From: Shewanella frigidimarina
Lineage (GTDB): Bacteria > Pseudomonadota > Gammaproteobacteria > Enterobacterales > Shewanellaceae
Assembly (NCBI RefSeq): GCF_003797125.1
Contig: NZ_RKKE01000001.1
Coordinates: 682,001-746,000, forward strand
Length of the DNA stretch: 64,000 nucleotides
Direction: 5' to 3'
A program made the position numbers and the translations under genes. Within the stretch, counting starts at the first letter, position 1. Every line of letters begins with the position of its first letter. Below, in pieces: positions 30,720 through 41,715 of this stretch. The notes under the pieces are model-generated. The model searched no databases and had not been told where the DNA came from. It saw only the letters and a list, made by a program, of their open reading frames with translations.

Positions 30720-30885
30720 AAGGAACGAATTAAAGTGACTGATTTGAGCGCGCGATGATACATAAAGCGCGCAATAAACTCAAGCACTAACTCACTCTTT
30801 TCAGCAATCTTGAATACAGGTATGATGGCGGCAGTCCAAAATACCGCGTTTACGCCGTCAAGAATAAAACACTCTAATGATAACC

Positions 30886-31629
30886 ATGAAAAACATAGTC
30901 ACAACATGCTGCCTCTTTTTATTGTCTGCTCCGGCATGGGCATTAGTACCACCGGATTATCAAGAACCGCCTAGTAGTTTTAATGCTGAAGTTGAAGCCG
31001 GTTTACAGTTAAACAGCGGTAACAACGAAACTAAAAACTTCAACGGCCGTACTTATTTAACTTACGACTCGCCGAGCACCAAACAAGAAGCGACATTAAA
31101 GGCTTATTATGCTGCTGATGGAACTGAGTCTACTGCGGAAAAGTACGAATTGTTTTTACAGTCTAACTATAAATTAGAACGTGGTTATGTGTTTGGTCGT
31201 GGTGAATTTACCTGGAACGAGTTTGGTTCTTATACCCGAATTTCAACTATTTCTACTGGTTATGGTTTTGACCTAATTAAAAACTATAAAACCAAATTGA
31301 GCCTTGAAGCTGGCCCAGGTTATCGTTATGACCAACCGCAAGCCAGTATTGCAGAGCCAAACCCTGATGAAAACCGTGATGTAATTTTACGTTCAGCGGC
31401 TAAATATACGGTAAAACTGCAAGAGTACACTAGCTTCAATGCCGACGTAACAGCTGAAACAGGTTTAGATAACAACACGTTAACCCTTGATATGAGTTAT
31501 AAAAATACATTTATTCAAGATTGGGCATTTAAAATCGGTATGAACATCAAGTACACTGAAGTGGTTCCTGATGAAAGTAAAAACACCGACACCGTCACCA
31601 CATTCAACTTGTTGTACACGTTTCAATAA
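30886..31629 (+). CDS. DUF481 family outer membrane protein (YdiY-like)
   Basis: This 247-residue exported protein has a signal peptide (cleavage after PAWA) and then repeated amphipathic beta strands through to an aromatic C-terminus (LLYTFQ). That pattern, with the SGNNETKNFNGRTYLTY opening, fits DUF481, a family of salt- or acid-induced outer membrane proteins of unknown exact role. An ATG three codons upstream (30877) is equally possible; neither has a strong ribosome site. The gene stands alone, divergent from rpsF. Confidence 0.83.
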   Translation: MKNIVTTCCLFLLSAPAWALVPPDYQEPPSSFNAEVEAGLQLNSGNNETKNFNGRTYLTYDSPSTKQEATLKAYYAADGTESTAEKYELFLQSNYKLERGYVFGRGEFTWNEFGSYTRISTISTGYGFDLIKNYKTKLSLEAGPGYRYDQPQASIAEPNPDENRDVILRSAAKYTVKLQEYTSFNADVTAETGLDNNTLTLDMSYKNTFIQDWAFKIGMNIKYTEVVPDESKNTDTVTTFNLLYTFQ

Positions 31630-31710
31630 TTATTGATCGCAAATGAAGCGTAACAAGACAATCAATCAGTAGGGCTAATGTAGCCCTACTGAATCAATAA
31701 AGGCGCAGTT

Positions 31711-33135
31711 ATGGACAGCCCGCTACGCAGTTTTGCATCCTTATATAGCACCACCTTTTTAATGGTACTTGCCGCAGGTTTACTAACAACCTACTTGGGC
31801 TTAAGCCTGACTACTATGCAAGTGCCACAAATATGGATTGGTGGCATGATGTCTGCCTACTATATTGGTCTTGTGTGCGGTTCCAAAGTTGGCCATAAAC
31901 TTATCGCTCAAGTGGGCCATATTCGAGCTTTTGTTGCTTGTGCTGGAATCGTCACAGCATCTGCACTGGGTCACGCCTTAATCGACAACTTAACCATATG
32001 GTTAGTATTGCGCCTTGCCGTTGGTATGGGAATGATGTGCCAATATATGGTGTTAGAAAGCTGGCTCAATGAGCAGGCCGAAAATAGTCAACGTGGTACC
32101 GTGTTTGCTAGTTACATGATTGTATCTTACTTAGGGTTAATGGCTGGCCAGGGAGCCATTAGCTTATATCCCGATTTAGGCATAGAACCACTGCTGTTAA
32201 TCGCCATATGCTTTGCATTATGCATTGTGCCTATTTCAATCACTCGCAGAATCCACCCAGAACCGTTGACTCCGGCGCCATTACAAATGGGTCTGTATTG
32301 GAAACGCGCACCTCAAGCCTTAACGACAATAGCGTTAGGAAGCATGATTGTTGGTTGTTTTTATGGTTTAGCGCCATCTTATGCCACAGCCAAAGGCATT
32401 GACCCTGAACATGTTGCACTCTACATGTCTTGTACCATTTTTGCTGGGCTGTTAGCCCAATGGCCAATGGGTAAATTATCTGACATTATTTCTCGCAGCT
32501 TATTAATTCGCATTAACTGCACATTATTGGGCGTTATCGTATTAATTATTACGGTCGTTCCATTCCACTCTGTGTATTCATTAATATTAACCAGTTTATT
32601 TGGTATTTTGGCGTTCACCTTATACCCATTAGCAACGGCCTTAGCGAACTCGCGGGTAGATCAACACGAACGAGTAGGACTGTCGGCTACCATATTAGTG
32701 ACCTTTGGTATTGGAGCAAGTATTGGCCCCTTAGTCGCTTCTGGTTTAATGCAGGTCTTGGGTGACCAAATGCTATATGGATTTATGGCAATCTGTTCGT
32801 TTACCTTATTAGTAAGACTACTGTGGATTAATTTGCGCCAAAAAGCCGAGCAAACAGCCACTGGAGATTACATTATGGCCGGTGGTGATTTAGTCAGCTC
32901 ACCGTTAGCAGCATCATTCGATCCACGTGTGGATATTGAAATGGTCAACGAGCAAATGATCAATCCTTCCGAGGATGCATTTGATAGCGTGCCAGATCCA
33001 ACCGACGATGAGCTTGAAGATGCCGATGAGCAAGCAGGTTATAATACTGCTTATGCTAGCGTAGTAAACGATGATAATTTGGGGCATGAAGAATTGGATG
33101 ACGAAGATGTCGATAATGAGATCGGTAGACGTTAA
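31711..33135 (+). CDS. Major facilitator superfamily transporter (YcaD-like) with acidic tail
   Basis: This 474-residue inner membrane protein has 12 predicted membrane segments. A variant of the MFS loop 2-3 motif is seen as GSKVGHKLIAQVGHIRAF, and the half-repeat counterpart as GKLSDIISRSLLIR. It resembles the YcaD/UMF group of transporters, whose substrates are unknown. The last 80 residues are cytoplasmic and strongly acidic (for example NLGHEELDDEDVDNEI), which is longer than usual for the family. A strong terminator follows. No neighbouring gene hints at a substrate. Confidence 0.82.
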   Translation: MDSPLRSFASLYSTTFLMVLAAGLLTTYLGLSLTTMQVPQIWIGGMMSAYYIGLVCGSKVGHKLIAQVGHIRAFVACAGIVTASALGHALIDNLTIWLVLRLAVGMGMMCQYMVLESWLNEQAENSQRGTVFASYMIVSYLGLMAGQGAISLYPDLGIEPLLLIAICFALCIVPISITRRIHPEPLTPAPLQMGLYWKRAPQALTTIALGSMIVGCFYGLAPSYATAKGIDPEHVALYMSCTIFAGLLAQWPMGKLSDIISRSLLIRINCTLLGVIVLIITVVPFHSVYSLILTSLFGILAFTLYPLATALANSRVDQHERVGLSATILVTFGIGASIGPLVASGLMQVLGDQMLYGFMAICSFTLLVRLLWINLRQKAEQTATGDYIMAGGDLVSSPLAASFDPRVDIEMVNEQMINPSEDAFDSVPDPTDDELEDADEQAGYNTAYASVVNDDNLGHEELDDEDVDNEIGRR

Positions 33136-33257
33136 TTGATTATCTAAGCTGCATATATATAAAGTGCACTTATTTAAACTGAACGCATTAGCCGCTTTGA
33201 ATTAATAAAAAGGTTAAAGCAGTTTGTAAAACACTCAATATCTTGAGCTTTAGATAA

Positions 33258-33289
33258 TAAAAAACGGCGATTAATATCGCCGTTTTTTG
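33258..33289. terminator. Bidirectional terminator between the MFS gene and rlmB
   Basis: A 9-bp perfect stem (AACGGCGAT pairing with ATCGCCGTT) with a TAAT loop has A and T runs on both sides. It lies between convergent genes. Confidence 0.9.
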
Positions 33290-33337
33290 ATCGTATTATT
33301 TTGTTATACAGCTAGCAGCAAAGCTAATCTATGGTGA

Positions 33338-34078
33338 TTAACCTAAACGCTGTCTAACCGCTTCAAATAAGCAAACACCAGTGGCAACAGACACGTTGAG
33401 ACTCGACACGCTTCCAGACATTGGAATCGATACAAGTGAATCACAACCTTCGCGCGATAAGCGACGCAAACCTTTATCTTCTGCGCCCATAGCAATGGCT
33501 AGCGGCCCTTTAAGGTCTGCTTGGTATACATTACCCTCGGCTTCGCCTGCAGTACCTACAATCCAAACACCTTTATCTTGCAAGTGACGCATGGTACGAG
33601 CAAGGTTAGTCACTTGGAATAACGGTATGGTTTCTGCTGCGCCACAAGCAACTTTGCTTACGGTTGAAGTTAACCCTACTGAGTTATCTTTTGGTACGAT
33701 AACCGCATGCACCCCGGCCGCATCAGCATTACGCAAACATGCACCAAGATTATGTGGGTCAGTTACACCGTCTAAAATCAATAAAAAAGGCACTGCTGTT
33801 TTATCAAGTAACTCATCTAAATCTTTTTCAGTCAAAGGCTTAACAGCCTTAACGCGAGCCACAATACCTTGGTGCTGTGAGCTACCCGCTTTGTCATCTA
33901 ACACTTTACGTGCAGCACGTTGTAGTGTTGTACCAAAGGTTGACGCTAGATTAATTAATGGGGTTAGGCGTTCGTCATCACGGCCTTGTAACAGCCAAAG
34001 TTCAATGACACGTTCAGGGCTGTTATCTAACAAAGCTTGAACGGCGTGAATGCCAAAAATGGTATCTTGTTTTTTCAT
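33338..34078 (-). CDS. rlmB: 23S rRNA (guanosine-2'-O-)-methyltransferase RlmB
   Basis: RlmB methylates the ribose of G2251 in the peptidyl-transferase loop. The 246-residue SPOUT protein has an N-terminal substrate-binding domain ([16 protein letters not shown]) and the three SAM-knot motifs: [27 protein letters not shown] and [15 protein letters not shown]. It starts five bases after the rnr stop codon, with its ribosome site inside the rnr end, so the two are coupled. The rnr-rlmB pair is conserved in E. coli. Confidence 0.95.
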   Translation of the reverse strand: MKKQDTIFGIHAVQALLDNSPERVIELWLLQGRDDERLTPLINLASTFGTTLQRAARKVLDDKAGSSQHQGIVARVKAVKPLTEKDLDELLDKTAVPFLLILDGVTDPHNLGACLRNADAAGVHAVIVPKDNSVGLTSTVSKVACGAAETIPLFQVTNLARTMRHLQDKGVWIVGTAGEAEGNVYQADLKGPLAIAMGAEDKGLRRLSREGCDSLVSIPMSGSVSSLNVSVATGVCLFEAVRQRLG

Positions 34079-34082
34079 TTAA

Positions 34083-36557
34083 TTACTTTCTCTTGCTGCG
34101 CTTGGCAGGGTTTTTCTTAACGCTAGAATCTGGTTTTGCTGCATCCGCTTTTTGTGCAACTGCAGAAGGTTTTTTTACCACCGCAGGTTTTGCCGCTGGA
34201 GATGAAGCTTTTCCGCTTGAACGACGCTTGCTGGCTTTAGGCTTGTCAGATTTAGGTTTGTCAGACTTTACAGATGACTTACCTCGTGCTGACTTAGCGC
34301 CTTCAGCATTGACTCGTTGGCGTGCGGTTGTAGGCTTGCTACCTTTACGCGCAGTTTTACCCGCACCTTTAGTGTTGTCACCCACCATCAATAAATCAAT
34401 TTGACGATCATCAAGATTCACCGCCGCAACTTTAACCGTCACAGGATCGCCGACTTGATATACTTGGCGAGAATTTTCACCAATTAACCGCTGACGCATT
34501 GGATCGAATTGATAATAGTCACTGGCAAGACTTGAAATATGTACTAGCCCATCAATAAATAATTCGTTTAATCTGACAAATAAACCAAAGCTAGTGACTG
34601 AGGCAATAACCGCGTCGAAGGTGTCGCCGACGTGATCTTGCATATATTCACATTTCAACCAATCACTCACATCACGGGTTGCTTCGTCTGCACGACGCTC
34701 AGTGGTAGAACATTCTTCACCTAATGCATCTAACTCTTCAATCTGATAGAGATAACCACCATCTTGAGTCCATTTATCGTTGGCATTACCCAGCTCTTTA
34801 GCGAGTAAATATTTGATCACTCGATGTAAAACTAAATCAGGATAACGACGAATTGGCGACGTAAAATGCGAATAAGCTTCTAATGCCAAACCAAAGTGAC
34901 CTTCGTTGTCTGGGCTGTAAACGGCCTGGCGCATTGAGCGCAATAACATCACCTGAATTAACTCAAAGTCAGGACGGTCAGCAATTTTTAACATCAGATT
35001 TTGATAGTCAGTCGGAGTCGGCTCTAATCCGCCATCCATGCTTAAGCCGCGCTCAGCAAGAAACTCTTTAAAATTAGCCAGTTTTTGCTCTGATGGTGCT
35101 TCGTGAACGCGATATAGCACTTCACCTTTGTGTTTTTTAACAAATTTCGCCGACGCCACATTGGCTAAAATCATACATTCTTCAATGATTTTATGTGCTT
35201 GATTGCGGCCTCTTGGGACAATTTTATCAATTTTACGTTGCTCATTAAAAATGAACTGGGTTTCTAATGTTTCAAAAGCAATTGCCCCACGCTCTGCTCG
35301 GCGCTCATCTAAGATCAGATATAACGACTGCAAACACAATAAATGTGGGAATAGTGCTTCATGCTCAGGAGCAATTGCGCCACCTTCTAGCATGTCGGCG
35401 ACTTGGGTATAGGTAAAACGTGCATGAGAGTGCATTACCGCAGGGTAGAACTTAGTACCCGATAACTTACCCGCTGCAGAAATGGTCATTTCAGCGACCA
35501 TACATAAACGGTCGACTTTTGGCTTTAATGAACATAAACCATTAGATATTTTCTCAGGCAACATTGGGATAACTTGCGATGGGAAATATACCGAGTTACC
35601 ACGTGAGCGCGCTTCAGTATCTAAGGCTGAATCAGTGCGTACATAATGACTCACATCAGCAATTGCTACCCATAAACGCCAGCCACCACTTGGTTTTGCC
35701 TCAGCATACACCGCGTCATCAAAATCACGGGCATCTTCGCCATCAATAGTGACTAACGGTAAATGACGTAAATCTACGCGACCTAATTTATCTTCTTCGG
35801 TAACTTCGTCAGGAATACGTTTGAGTTTTTTCTCAATAATCGCTGACCAAGTATGTGGTAAATCATAATTACGTAATGCAATTTCAATTTCCATACCCGG
35901 TGCCATTGTCTTACCTAAGACTTCGGTCACTTTCGCTGCGGCTTTAACAAAACGACCAGGGCGACGAGTTAACTCAACCACAACAACATCACCGGCACGC
36001 GCGCCTAGTGTATCTTCGCTGGCGATTAATATTTCTTGGGTGATGCGTCTGTCGTCAGCAATCACAAAACCCATGCCGCCATCGACATGGTAACGGCCAA
36101 CTAATGCAGCCGTTCGCTCATGAACTAAGCGGACTATTCGTGCTTCGCGACGACCACGACGATCGGTACCCGCTTTTTGAGCAAGCACTTTATCGCCATG
36201 GAAATACATCAGCATGTCGCGATTATTAATAAATAAGTCATCACCGCCTTCATCTGGCTTAAAAAAGCCGAATCCATCGCGATGGCCTAAAACGGTACCA
36301 GACAATAAATCCATTCGTTCAGGTAAGCCATAACTTTGACCGCGGGTAAAGACTAGCTGGCCATCACGTTCCATTGCACGTAAACGACGACGTAGGGCCT
36401 CTAATGGCACTTCATCTGTAATGGATAATGCTTCAGCTATTTTATCGCGGGTAACAGGAGACTTTTGGGCGCGCAAGTATTCTAAAATATACTCACGGCT
36501 AGGAATAGGATTGTCGTACTTGTCTTGTTCTCTCTCAAAATGAGGATCGTTGATCAT
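34083..36557 (-). CDS. rnr: Ribonuclease R
   Basis: RNase R is a processive 3'-5' exoribonuclease that can degrade structured RNA and acts in mRNA, rRNA and tmRNA-linked decay. The 824-residue protein has a winged-helix N-terminus, two cold-shock domains ([15 protein letters not shown]), the RNB core with the metal aspartates in [12 protein letters not shown], and an S1 domain ([20 protein letters not shown]). The C-terminus is a Lys/Ala/Ser-rich basic tail of about 80 residues, typical of the enzyme. It is co-transcribed with rlmB and probably follows motX. Confidence 0.96.
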   Translation of the reverse strand: MINDPHFEREQDKYDNPIPSREYILEYLRAQKSPVTRDKIAEALSITDEVPLEALRRRLRAMERDGQLVFTRGQSYGLPERMDLLSGTVLGHRDGFGFFKPDEGGDDLFINNRDMLMYFHGDKVLAQKAGTDRRGRREARIVRLVHERTAALVGRYHVDGGMGFVIADDRRITQEILIASEDTLGARAGDVVVVELTRRPGRFVKAAAKVTEVLGKTMAPGMEIEIALRNYDLPHTWSAIIEKKLKRIPDEVTEEDKLGRVDLRHLPLVTIDGEDARDFDDAVYAEAKPSGGWRLWVAIADVSHYVRTDSALDTEARSRGNSVYFPSQVIPMLPEKISNGLCSLKPKVDRLCMVAEMTISAAGKLSGTKFYPAVMHSHARFTYTQVADMLEGGAIAPEHEALFPHLLCLQSLYLILDERRAERGAIAFETLETQFIFNEQRKIDKIVPRGRNQAHKIIEECMILANVASAKFVKKHKGEVLYRVHEAPSEQKLANFKEFLAERGLSMDGGLEPTPTDYQNLMLKIADRPDFELIQVMLLRSMRQAVYSPDNEGHFGLALEAYSHFTSPIRRYPDLVLHRVIKYLLAKELGNANDKWTQDGGYLYQIEELDALGEECSTTERRADEATRDVSDWLKCEYMQDHVGDTFDAVIASVTSFGLFVRLNELFIDGLVHISSLASDYYQFDPMRQRLIGENSRQVYQVGDPVTVKVAAVNLDDRQIDLLMVGDNTKGAGKTARKGSKPTTARQRVNAEGAKSARGKSSVKSDKPKSDKPKASKRRSSGKASSPAAKPAVVKKPSAVAQKADAAKPDSSVKKNPAKRSKRK

Positions 36558-36594
36558 TCAATTTCCAAATAATTCGCTCCATATTTTGGAGCCT

Positions 36595-37236
36595 TTAACG
36601 TTTGTACAGCTGAGGCTGCTGTGCCCTGGCCACAGTACTGGCGGGCATTTTTGCAGCGAGCATCTGCAATAAAGACGATGCCTTTTTCTGTTGGGCGTCG
36701 TCATCAAATATACTGTTATATAACCAATGATAGCCAAGTTCATAATCGGCAGGACTTCCATAGCCTTCACCAAATAAACGAACCAGTGTCATTATTGCGG
36801 TTAAATCACCGTTCGCTGCAGCAGGCAACACGTATTGCACTGCACGATTGGGATCTTTAATCACTAGTTTACCGCGATAATAATAATCTGCCAATTTTAC
36901 CATCGCTTCAGCACTACCTTGCTCAGCTGAGGTTTTTAGTAGCGCTATGCCGCGAGAAGGATGAGCCTTGACACAAACACCGTTATTAAGCATTTCGCCC
37001 CATAAAAACTGATACATGGGTTGCTGTAATACTTCTGCACGGGCTTCAATGTCTTGAACCAGCTGACAGTCGTCTGCTTTTACGCGTTGTAAATATTGAT
37101 TTGAGCGGATGAGCGAAATCAATTGTTGATCGCTATAGATATCGACGGCTTCTGTCACCGCAAATACATTGATCGAAACCACACTCAACAATAATAAACA
37201 GATACGCAACATAAGGATTCTCGATGACACTTTCAT
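36595..37236 (-). CDS. motX: Sodium-type flagellar motor protein MotX
   Basis: MotX is a periplasmic T-ring protein needed by Na+-driven polar flagellar stators in Vibrio and Shewanella. The 213-residue protein has a signal peptide (ending near INVFA). A MotX-like N-terminal block, YSDQQLISLIRSNQYLQRVK then ADDCQLVQDIEARA, is followed by Sel1-type repeats (EQGSAEAMVKLADYYYRG and the next unit) and ends with YGSPADYELGYHWLYNS. It lies between purA and rnr, the position I recall for motX in Shewanella oneidensis. A generic Sel1 protein is the alternative, but the N-terminus speaks against it. Confidence 0.85.
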   Translation of the reverse strand: MKVSSRILMLRICLLLLSVVSINVFAVTEAVDIYSDQQLISLIRSNQYLQRVKADDCQLVQDIEARAEVLQQPMYQFLWGEMLNNGVCVKAHPSRGIALLKTSAEQGSAEAMVKLADYYYRGKLVIKDPNRAVQYVLPAAANGDLTAIMTLVRLFGEGYGSPADYELGYHWLYNSIFDDDAQQKKASSLLQMLAAKMPASTVARAQQPQLYKR

Positions 37237-37304
37237 GACTTATCCATCGGCAGTATAGCGTATTTCTTGAATAGAAACTGTTACTACCGTTAATTGCGCC
37301 CATT

Positions 37305-37330
37305 AAAAAGGCCGCTTATCGCGGCCTGTT
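37305..37330 (-). terminator. Terminator after purA
   Basis: On the minus strand the stem GGCCGC-GATA-GCGGCC is followed by a U-run. It lies just beyond the purA stop codon and separates purA from motX. Confidence 0.85.
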
Positions 37331-37334
37331 TAGT

Positions 37335-38666
<1,332 letters not shown>

Positions 38667-38699
38667 TTAACAGATTTTAGGGGGTTATAGGCAAGTGTT

Positions 38700-38888
38700 T
38701 TATTGAAAAATAATCAATAAAACAATTCCTGCAGTAACTAAACATCCACCTAAGCGTCTGAGAACATTTTGCTTTTGTGTAGAAAGCTCTAATAAATATT
38801 TTTGCCACTTGTTAGGAAAAAGTAACGGACCAAGCCCTTCAATAATTAAAACTAAGCCAAATGCGGTCATTAACAATGGTAAATTCAT
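38700..38888 (-). CDS. DUF2065 (YjeT-like) small membrane protein
   Basis: This 62-residue protein has two membrane helices (about residues 4-24 and 42-60) joined by a basic loop that contains PNKWQKYLLEL. This is the DUF2065/YjeT pattern. The gene lies directly upstream of purA on the same strand, as yjeT does in E. coli, which supports the call. The function of the family is unknown. No hflK/hflC genes follow upstream here within the window, because an insertion sequence and the rplM-rpsI operon lie there. Confidence 0.85.
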   Translation of the reverse strand: MNLPLLMTAFGLVLIIEGLGPLLFPNKWQKYLLELSTQKQNVLRRLGGCLVTAGIVLLIIFQ

Positions 38889-39125
38889 GTTTTAGCCTCT
38901 TTTTAACTGATACCAATTCCATTAATTATGTAACCTCAACTAGTGTTAAAAGGTGAGAATATAATTATAAAGATCAAAGTTTAGTCATTAACCACTATCA
39001 AACTTGTTATTTATCTTACTAACAAGACGAATTGACGCACCAATAGCTGACCTATTACAAGCCTGCTTGTGTAAAGAATAACGCAGTTAGCAAGAGCATC
39101 TCAAGTTCATATATGGTCTCCTCCC

Positions 39126-39363
39126 GTATTGCAAGGTATCACTCATCGATAACAGGGACAGGATTGCTGTCATATATACGGCCTTTATAGGAAGTTCAAG
39201 ACTTCTGGCCTCGATGTATTCCGCACATATTGTCCTTATCAGGTTATCGGTATTGACTACCACTGAACTCGCCAGGTTTTCAATATGCAGGTTTTACCTG
39301 TTATGTCATCGTTTCATTTTACCCACGCAATTCGTTGAAGAGCGGTTTACTTTTTATTGGTAC
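39126..39363 (-). ncRNA. Predicted guide (seek/bridge) RNA region of the IS
   Basis: The region between the transposase stop codon and the left repeat has no gene but is rich in possible stems on the minus strand: CAGGT-AAA-ACCTG (39288-39300), GAAGT-CTTGA-ACTTC (39191-39205) and a GGCC/GGCC pair around it. IS110-family elements make a structured RNA that directs target choice, and in the IS1111 group it comes from this 3' region. Exact ends are not known. Confidence 0.5.
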
Positions 39364-40383
39364 TTATTTTTCTATCGTTGAATAATCTTCGCCTGACACG
39401 GTTATAGCCCAAGCCATTCTCGCCATTTTGTTAGCATAAGCGACACATGCGCGGTTATGCCCTCGAGTTTGCACAAGCTTATTTATCCATTGGCTCAACT
39501 TGTCATTCTTGGTGCCTGCTCTGGATACAACCGCTTTAGCACCTTGTATTAACAAACACCTTAGGTAACTATTACCTCGCTTACTTATCCCAAGTAAAAT
39601 ATCTTTACCTCCACTGCTGTGCTGTTTAGGAACAATACCCAATGAAGCAGATACATCACGGCCTCGCCTATAATTAGCACCATTACCGACTTCATTAAAA
39701 TAGGCACTGGACACCATCGGTCCAAATCCCGGTATGGTTTGTATCCTCTGGCAAATGGCATTATTTTTGACTGTTTCAACAATTAATTGGCTATAGGTTT
39801 CAATACACGTATCTAATGCATTAAGTTGTGCTTGTAGCTGCCTCAGTATTGTTTTGAACGCCTCTGATAATTGTGTGGTTTCATCATCCAGTATTAATGG
39901 GATGGTTTTCCGTATGCGACTCACACCTTGGTTTAAAATAATGCCGTATTCAGCAATCAGCCCTCTGATTTGGTTACAAAGTGCAGTTCTTTGTTTTACG
40001 GTTAGTTCTCTGGCTTTATGTTGTTCTTGATTATCTTGTTGTGCTATCGACTTTATACCTACACTTTTAATATGTAGCTGGTTTGCTACAACAGAAATGG
40101 CGAAAGCATCGTTATAATCATTTTTATTGCCAATTAAAAAGGCTTTTACATGTTGAGGTGGAATAAGCTTTACTTTATGACCACACTTTTGTATTTCTCG
40201 AGCCCAATAATGCGATGTTGCACAAGCCTCAAGAGCAACTAAACATGTTGGTTGTTTTTGGAAAAACGCTAATACTTGAGCTCGTGTTAACATTTTTTTA
40301 TTAATTAACCGACCTTGTTCATTGCAACAAACCATATGAAAGAATCGTTTTGCTATGTCTAACCCTATTGTTGTAATCTTCAT
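39364..40383 (-). CDS. IS110 family transposase (DEDD recombinase)
   Basis: This 339-residue protein has the RuvC-like DEDD domain at the N-terminus: Asp in TIGLDIAKR, Glu in LVALEACATSHYW, and paired Asp in NKNDYNDAFAI. A helical linker follows, then the Tnp20 domain with IQTIPGFGPMVSSAY and LGIVPKQHSSGGK, which carries the conserved serine. All key residues are present, so the enzyme may be active. It is the only gene of the insertion sequence. Confidence 0.95.
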   Translation of the reverse strand: MKITTIGLDIAKRFFHMVCCNEQGRLINKKMLTRAQVLAFFQKQPTCLVALEACATSHYWAREIQKCGHKVKLIPPQHVKAFLIGNKNDYNDAFAISVVANQLHIKSVGIKSIAQQDNQEQHKARELTVKQRTALCNQIRGLIAEYGIILNQGVSRIRKTIPLILDDETTQLSEAFKTILRQLQAQLNALDTCIETYSQLIVETVKNNAICQRIQTIPGFGPMVSSAYFNEVGNGANYRRGRDVSASLGIVPKQHSSGGKDILLGISKRGNSYLRCLLIQGAKAVVSRAGTKNDKLSQWINKLVQTRGHNRACVAYANKMARMAWAITVSGEDYSTIEK

Positions 40384-40569
40384 TTTGGTCTTCTCCCATT
40401 TTGATTGTTTGTAACCACTTCAATCATGGCACATCGATGCCGTAGTGGGAGGAGACCATCACATCAGGTTATGTACCTTTCAGCCGATGTTTCTGGCCTA
40501 TTCACATTGATGCTATACAACATCATTAACGCACACAAAGCACATTTTACACGATAAATTTTAGGCAAT

Positions 40570-40597
40570 AAAAAACCCAGCAAATGCTGGGTTTTTT
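40570..40597 (-). terminator. Terminator after rpsI
   Basis: The stem CCCAGC/GCTGGG with an AAAT loop is flanked by A and T runs. On the minus strand it ends the rplM-rpsI transcript; it also looks functional on the other strand. Confidence 0.9.
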
Positions 40598-40613
40598 GAA
40601 TCCAAAAAACGAA

Positions 40614-41006
40614 TTAACGCTTAGAGAACTGTGGCTTACGACGTGCTTTACGTAGACCAACTTTCTTACGTTCAACTTTACGTGCATCACGGGTAACAAA
40701 ACCAGCGCTACGTAGAGTAGGACGTAAAGCTTCATCTAGTTGCAATAATGCACGGGTAATACCGTGACGAATTGCACCAGCTTGGCCAGTAGTACCACCG
40801 CCCTTTACAGTTACATAGATGTCTAATTTATCAGTCATTTCAACTAACTCTAATGGTTGACGAACAACCATACGAGCAGTTTCACGACCAAAATATACAT
40901 CCAAAGGACGTTGGTTTACAACGATATTGCCACTACCTGCTTTAGCGAAAACGCGAGCTGTAGATGTTTTGCGACGGCCAGTGCCGTAGTACTGAGTTGC
41001 AGACAT
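40614..41006 (-). CDS. rpsI: 30S ribosomal protein uS9
   Basis: uS9 binds the 3' domain of 16S rRNA and its tail reaches the P-site tRNA. The 130-residue protein has [15 protein letters not shown] at the N-terminus, the [17 protein letters not shown] block and the basic tail ending KPQFSKR, all conserved. It follows rplM by 17 bp in the universal rplM-rpsI order. Upstream of the ATG is GGGAGGAG, a strong ribosome site. Confidence 0.98.
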   Translation of the reverse strand: MSATQYYGTGRRKTSTARVFAKAGSGNIVVNQRPLDVYFGRETARMVVRQPLELVEMTDKLDIYVTVKGGGTTGQAGAIRHGITRALLQLDEALRPTLRSAGFVTRDARKVERKKVGLRKARRKPQFSKR

Positions 41007-41023
41007 TTGCTTACTCCTCCCGT

Positions 41024-41452
41024 TTAGATATCAAGAACTTGTGGTTGTTGTGCAGCGTGGTTATGTTCTGTGCCAGCGTAAACTTTAAGCTTACGGAACA
41101 TGGCACGGCCCAAAGGACCTTTTGGTAACATACCCTTAACTGCTTTCTCGATGATCATTTCAGGCTTATGAGCTTGAAGCTTCTCAAAGCTGATTTGCTT
41201 AATGCCACCAATGAAGCCTGAATGAGAGTAGTAAATCTTACCAGCAGCTTTATTACCAGTTACAGTCACTTTTTCAGCATTGATAACGATGATATAATCA
41301 CCAGTGTCAACGTGTGGAGTGTATTCTGGCTTATGCTTGCCACGTAAGCGAGTTGCGATTTCAGTTGCGATACGGCCTAAAGTTTTGCCTTCAGCGTCAA
41401 CAACAAACCAGTCACGAGTTACAGTTTCTGGTGTAGCAGTAAAAGTCTTCAT
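41024..41452 (-). CDS. rplM: 50S ribosomal protein uL13
   Basis: uL13 is an early-assembling 50S protein. The 142-residue protein shows [18 protein letters not shown], the [15 protein letters not shown] block and the [14 protein letters not shown] [19 protein letters not shown] segment. In E. coli this operon is repressed by uL13 binding its own leader. The leader here (41453-41560) is AT-rich and could fold, but I cannot identify the motif by eye. Confidence 0.98.
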   Translation of the reverse strand: MKTFTATPETVTRDWFVVDAEGKTLGRIATEIATRLRGKHKPEYTPHVDTGDYIIVINAEKVTVTGNKAAGKIYYSHSGFIGGIKQISFEKLQAHKPEMIIEKAVKGMLPKGPLGRAMFRKLKVYAGTEHNHAAQQPQVLDI

Positions 41453-41715
41453 TATTACAAAAACCCAAAGTTAATTTTCTGTCTCACATGCCGACTGCAG
41501 GTTGCAATCAACACAAAATTACCGATTCTTGCCCCTTCGAACATGAATATTGGCTTACAACTTCCGCCCAAATTGGCGGATTAACGCGGGCAGGTCGCAG
41601 ATTATACGCAAAGCCACAGCAAAGATCACCTGCTTTTTGATAATATTTCAAATAAATCACTCAATGAGCGATGATCAAAAAATGCCCGACTTTTCAAAAA
41701 GTATCGTTTACAAGT

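Larger units (their letters stand above)
39113..40459 (-). mobile_element. IS110 family insertion sequence, IS1111-like
   Basis: A single DEDD-type transposase gene is bounded by a perfect 13-bp inverted repeat: ATGGTCTCCTCCC at 39113-39125 and GGGAGGAGACCAT at 40447-40459. The IS1111 subgroup is marked by such subterminal repeats and by a long non-coding region 3' of the transposase. Here the 3' non-coding part is about 240 bp and the 5' part about 63 bp. The true ends probably lie a few bases outside the repeats. No target duplication was seen, as expected for the family. It separates the DUF2065/purA block from rpsI without breaking a gene. Confidence 0.88.

Noticed and set aside
33591..34040. 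A 149-codon plus-strand frame
   Set aside because: It lies fully antisense to rlmB, whose protein is clearly recognisable; no family match or ribosome site.
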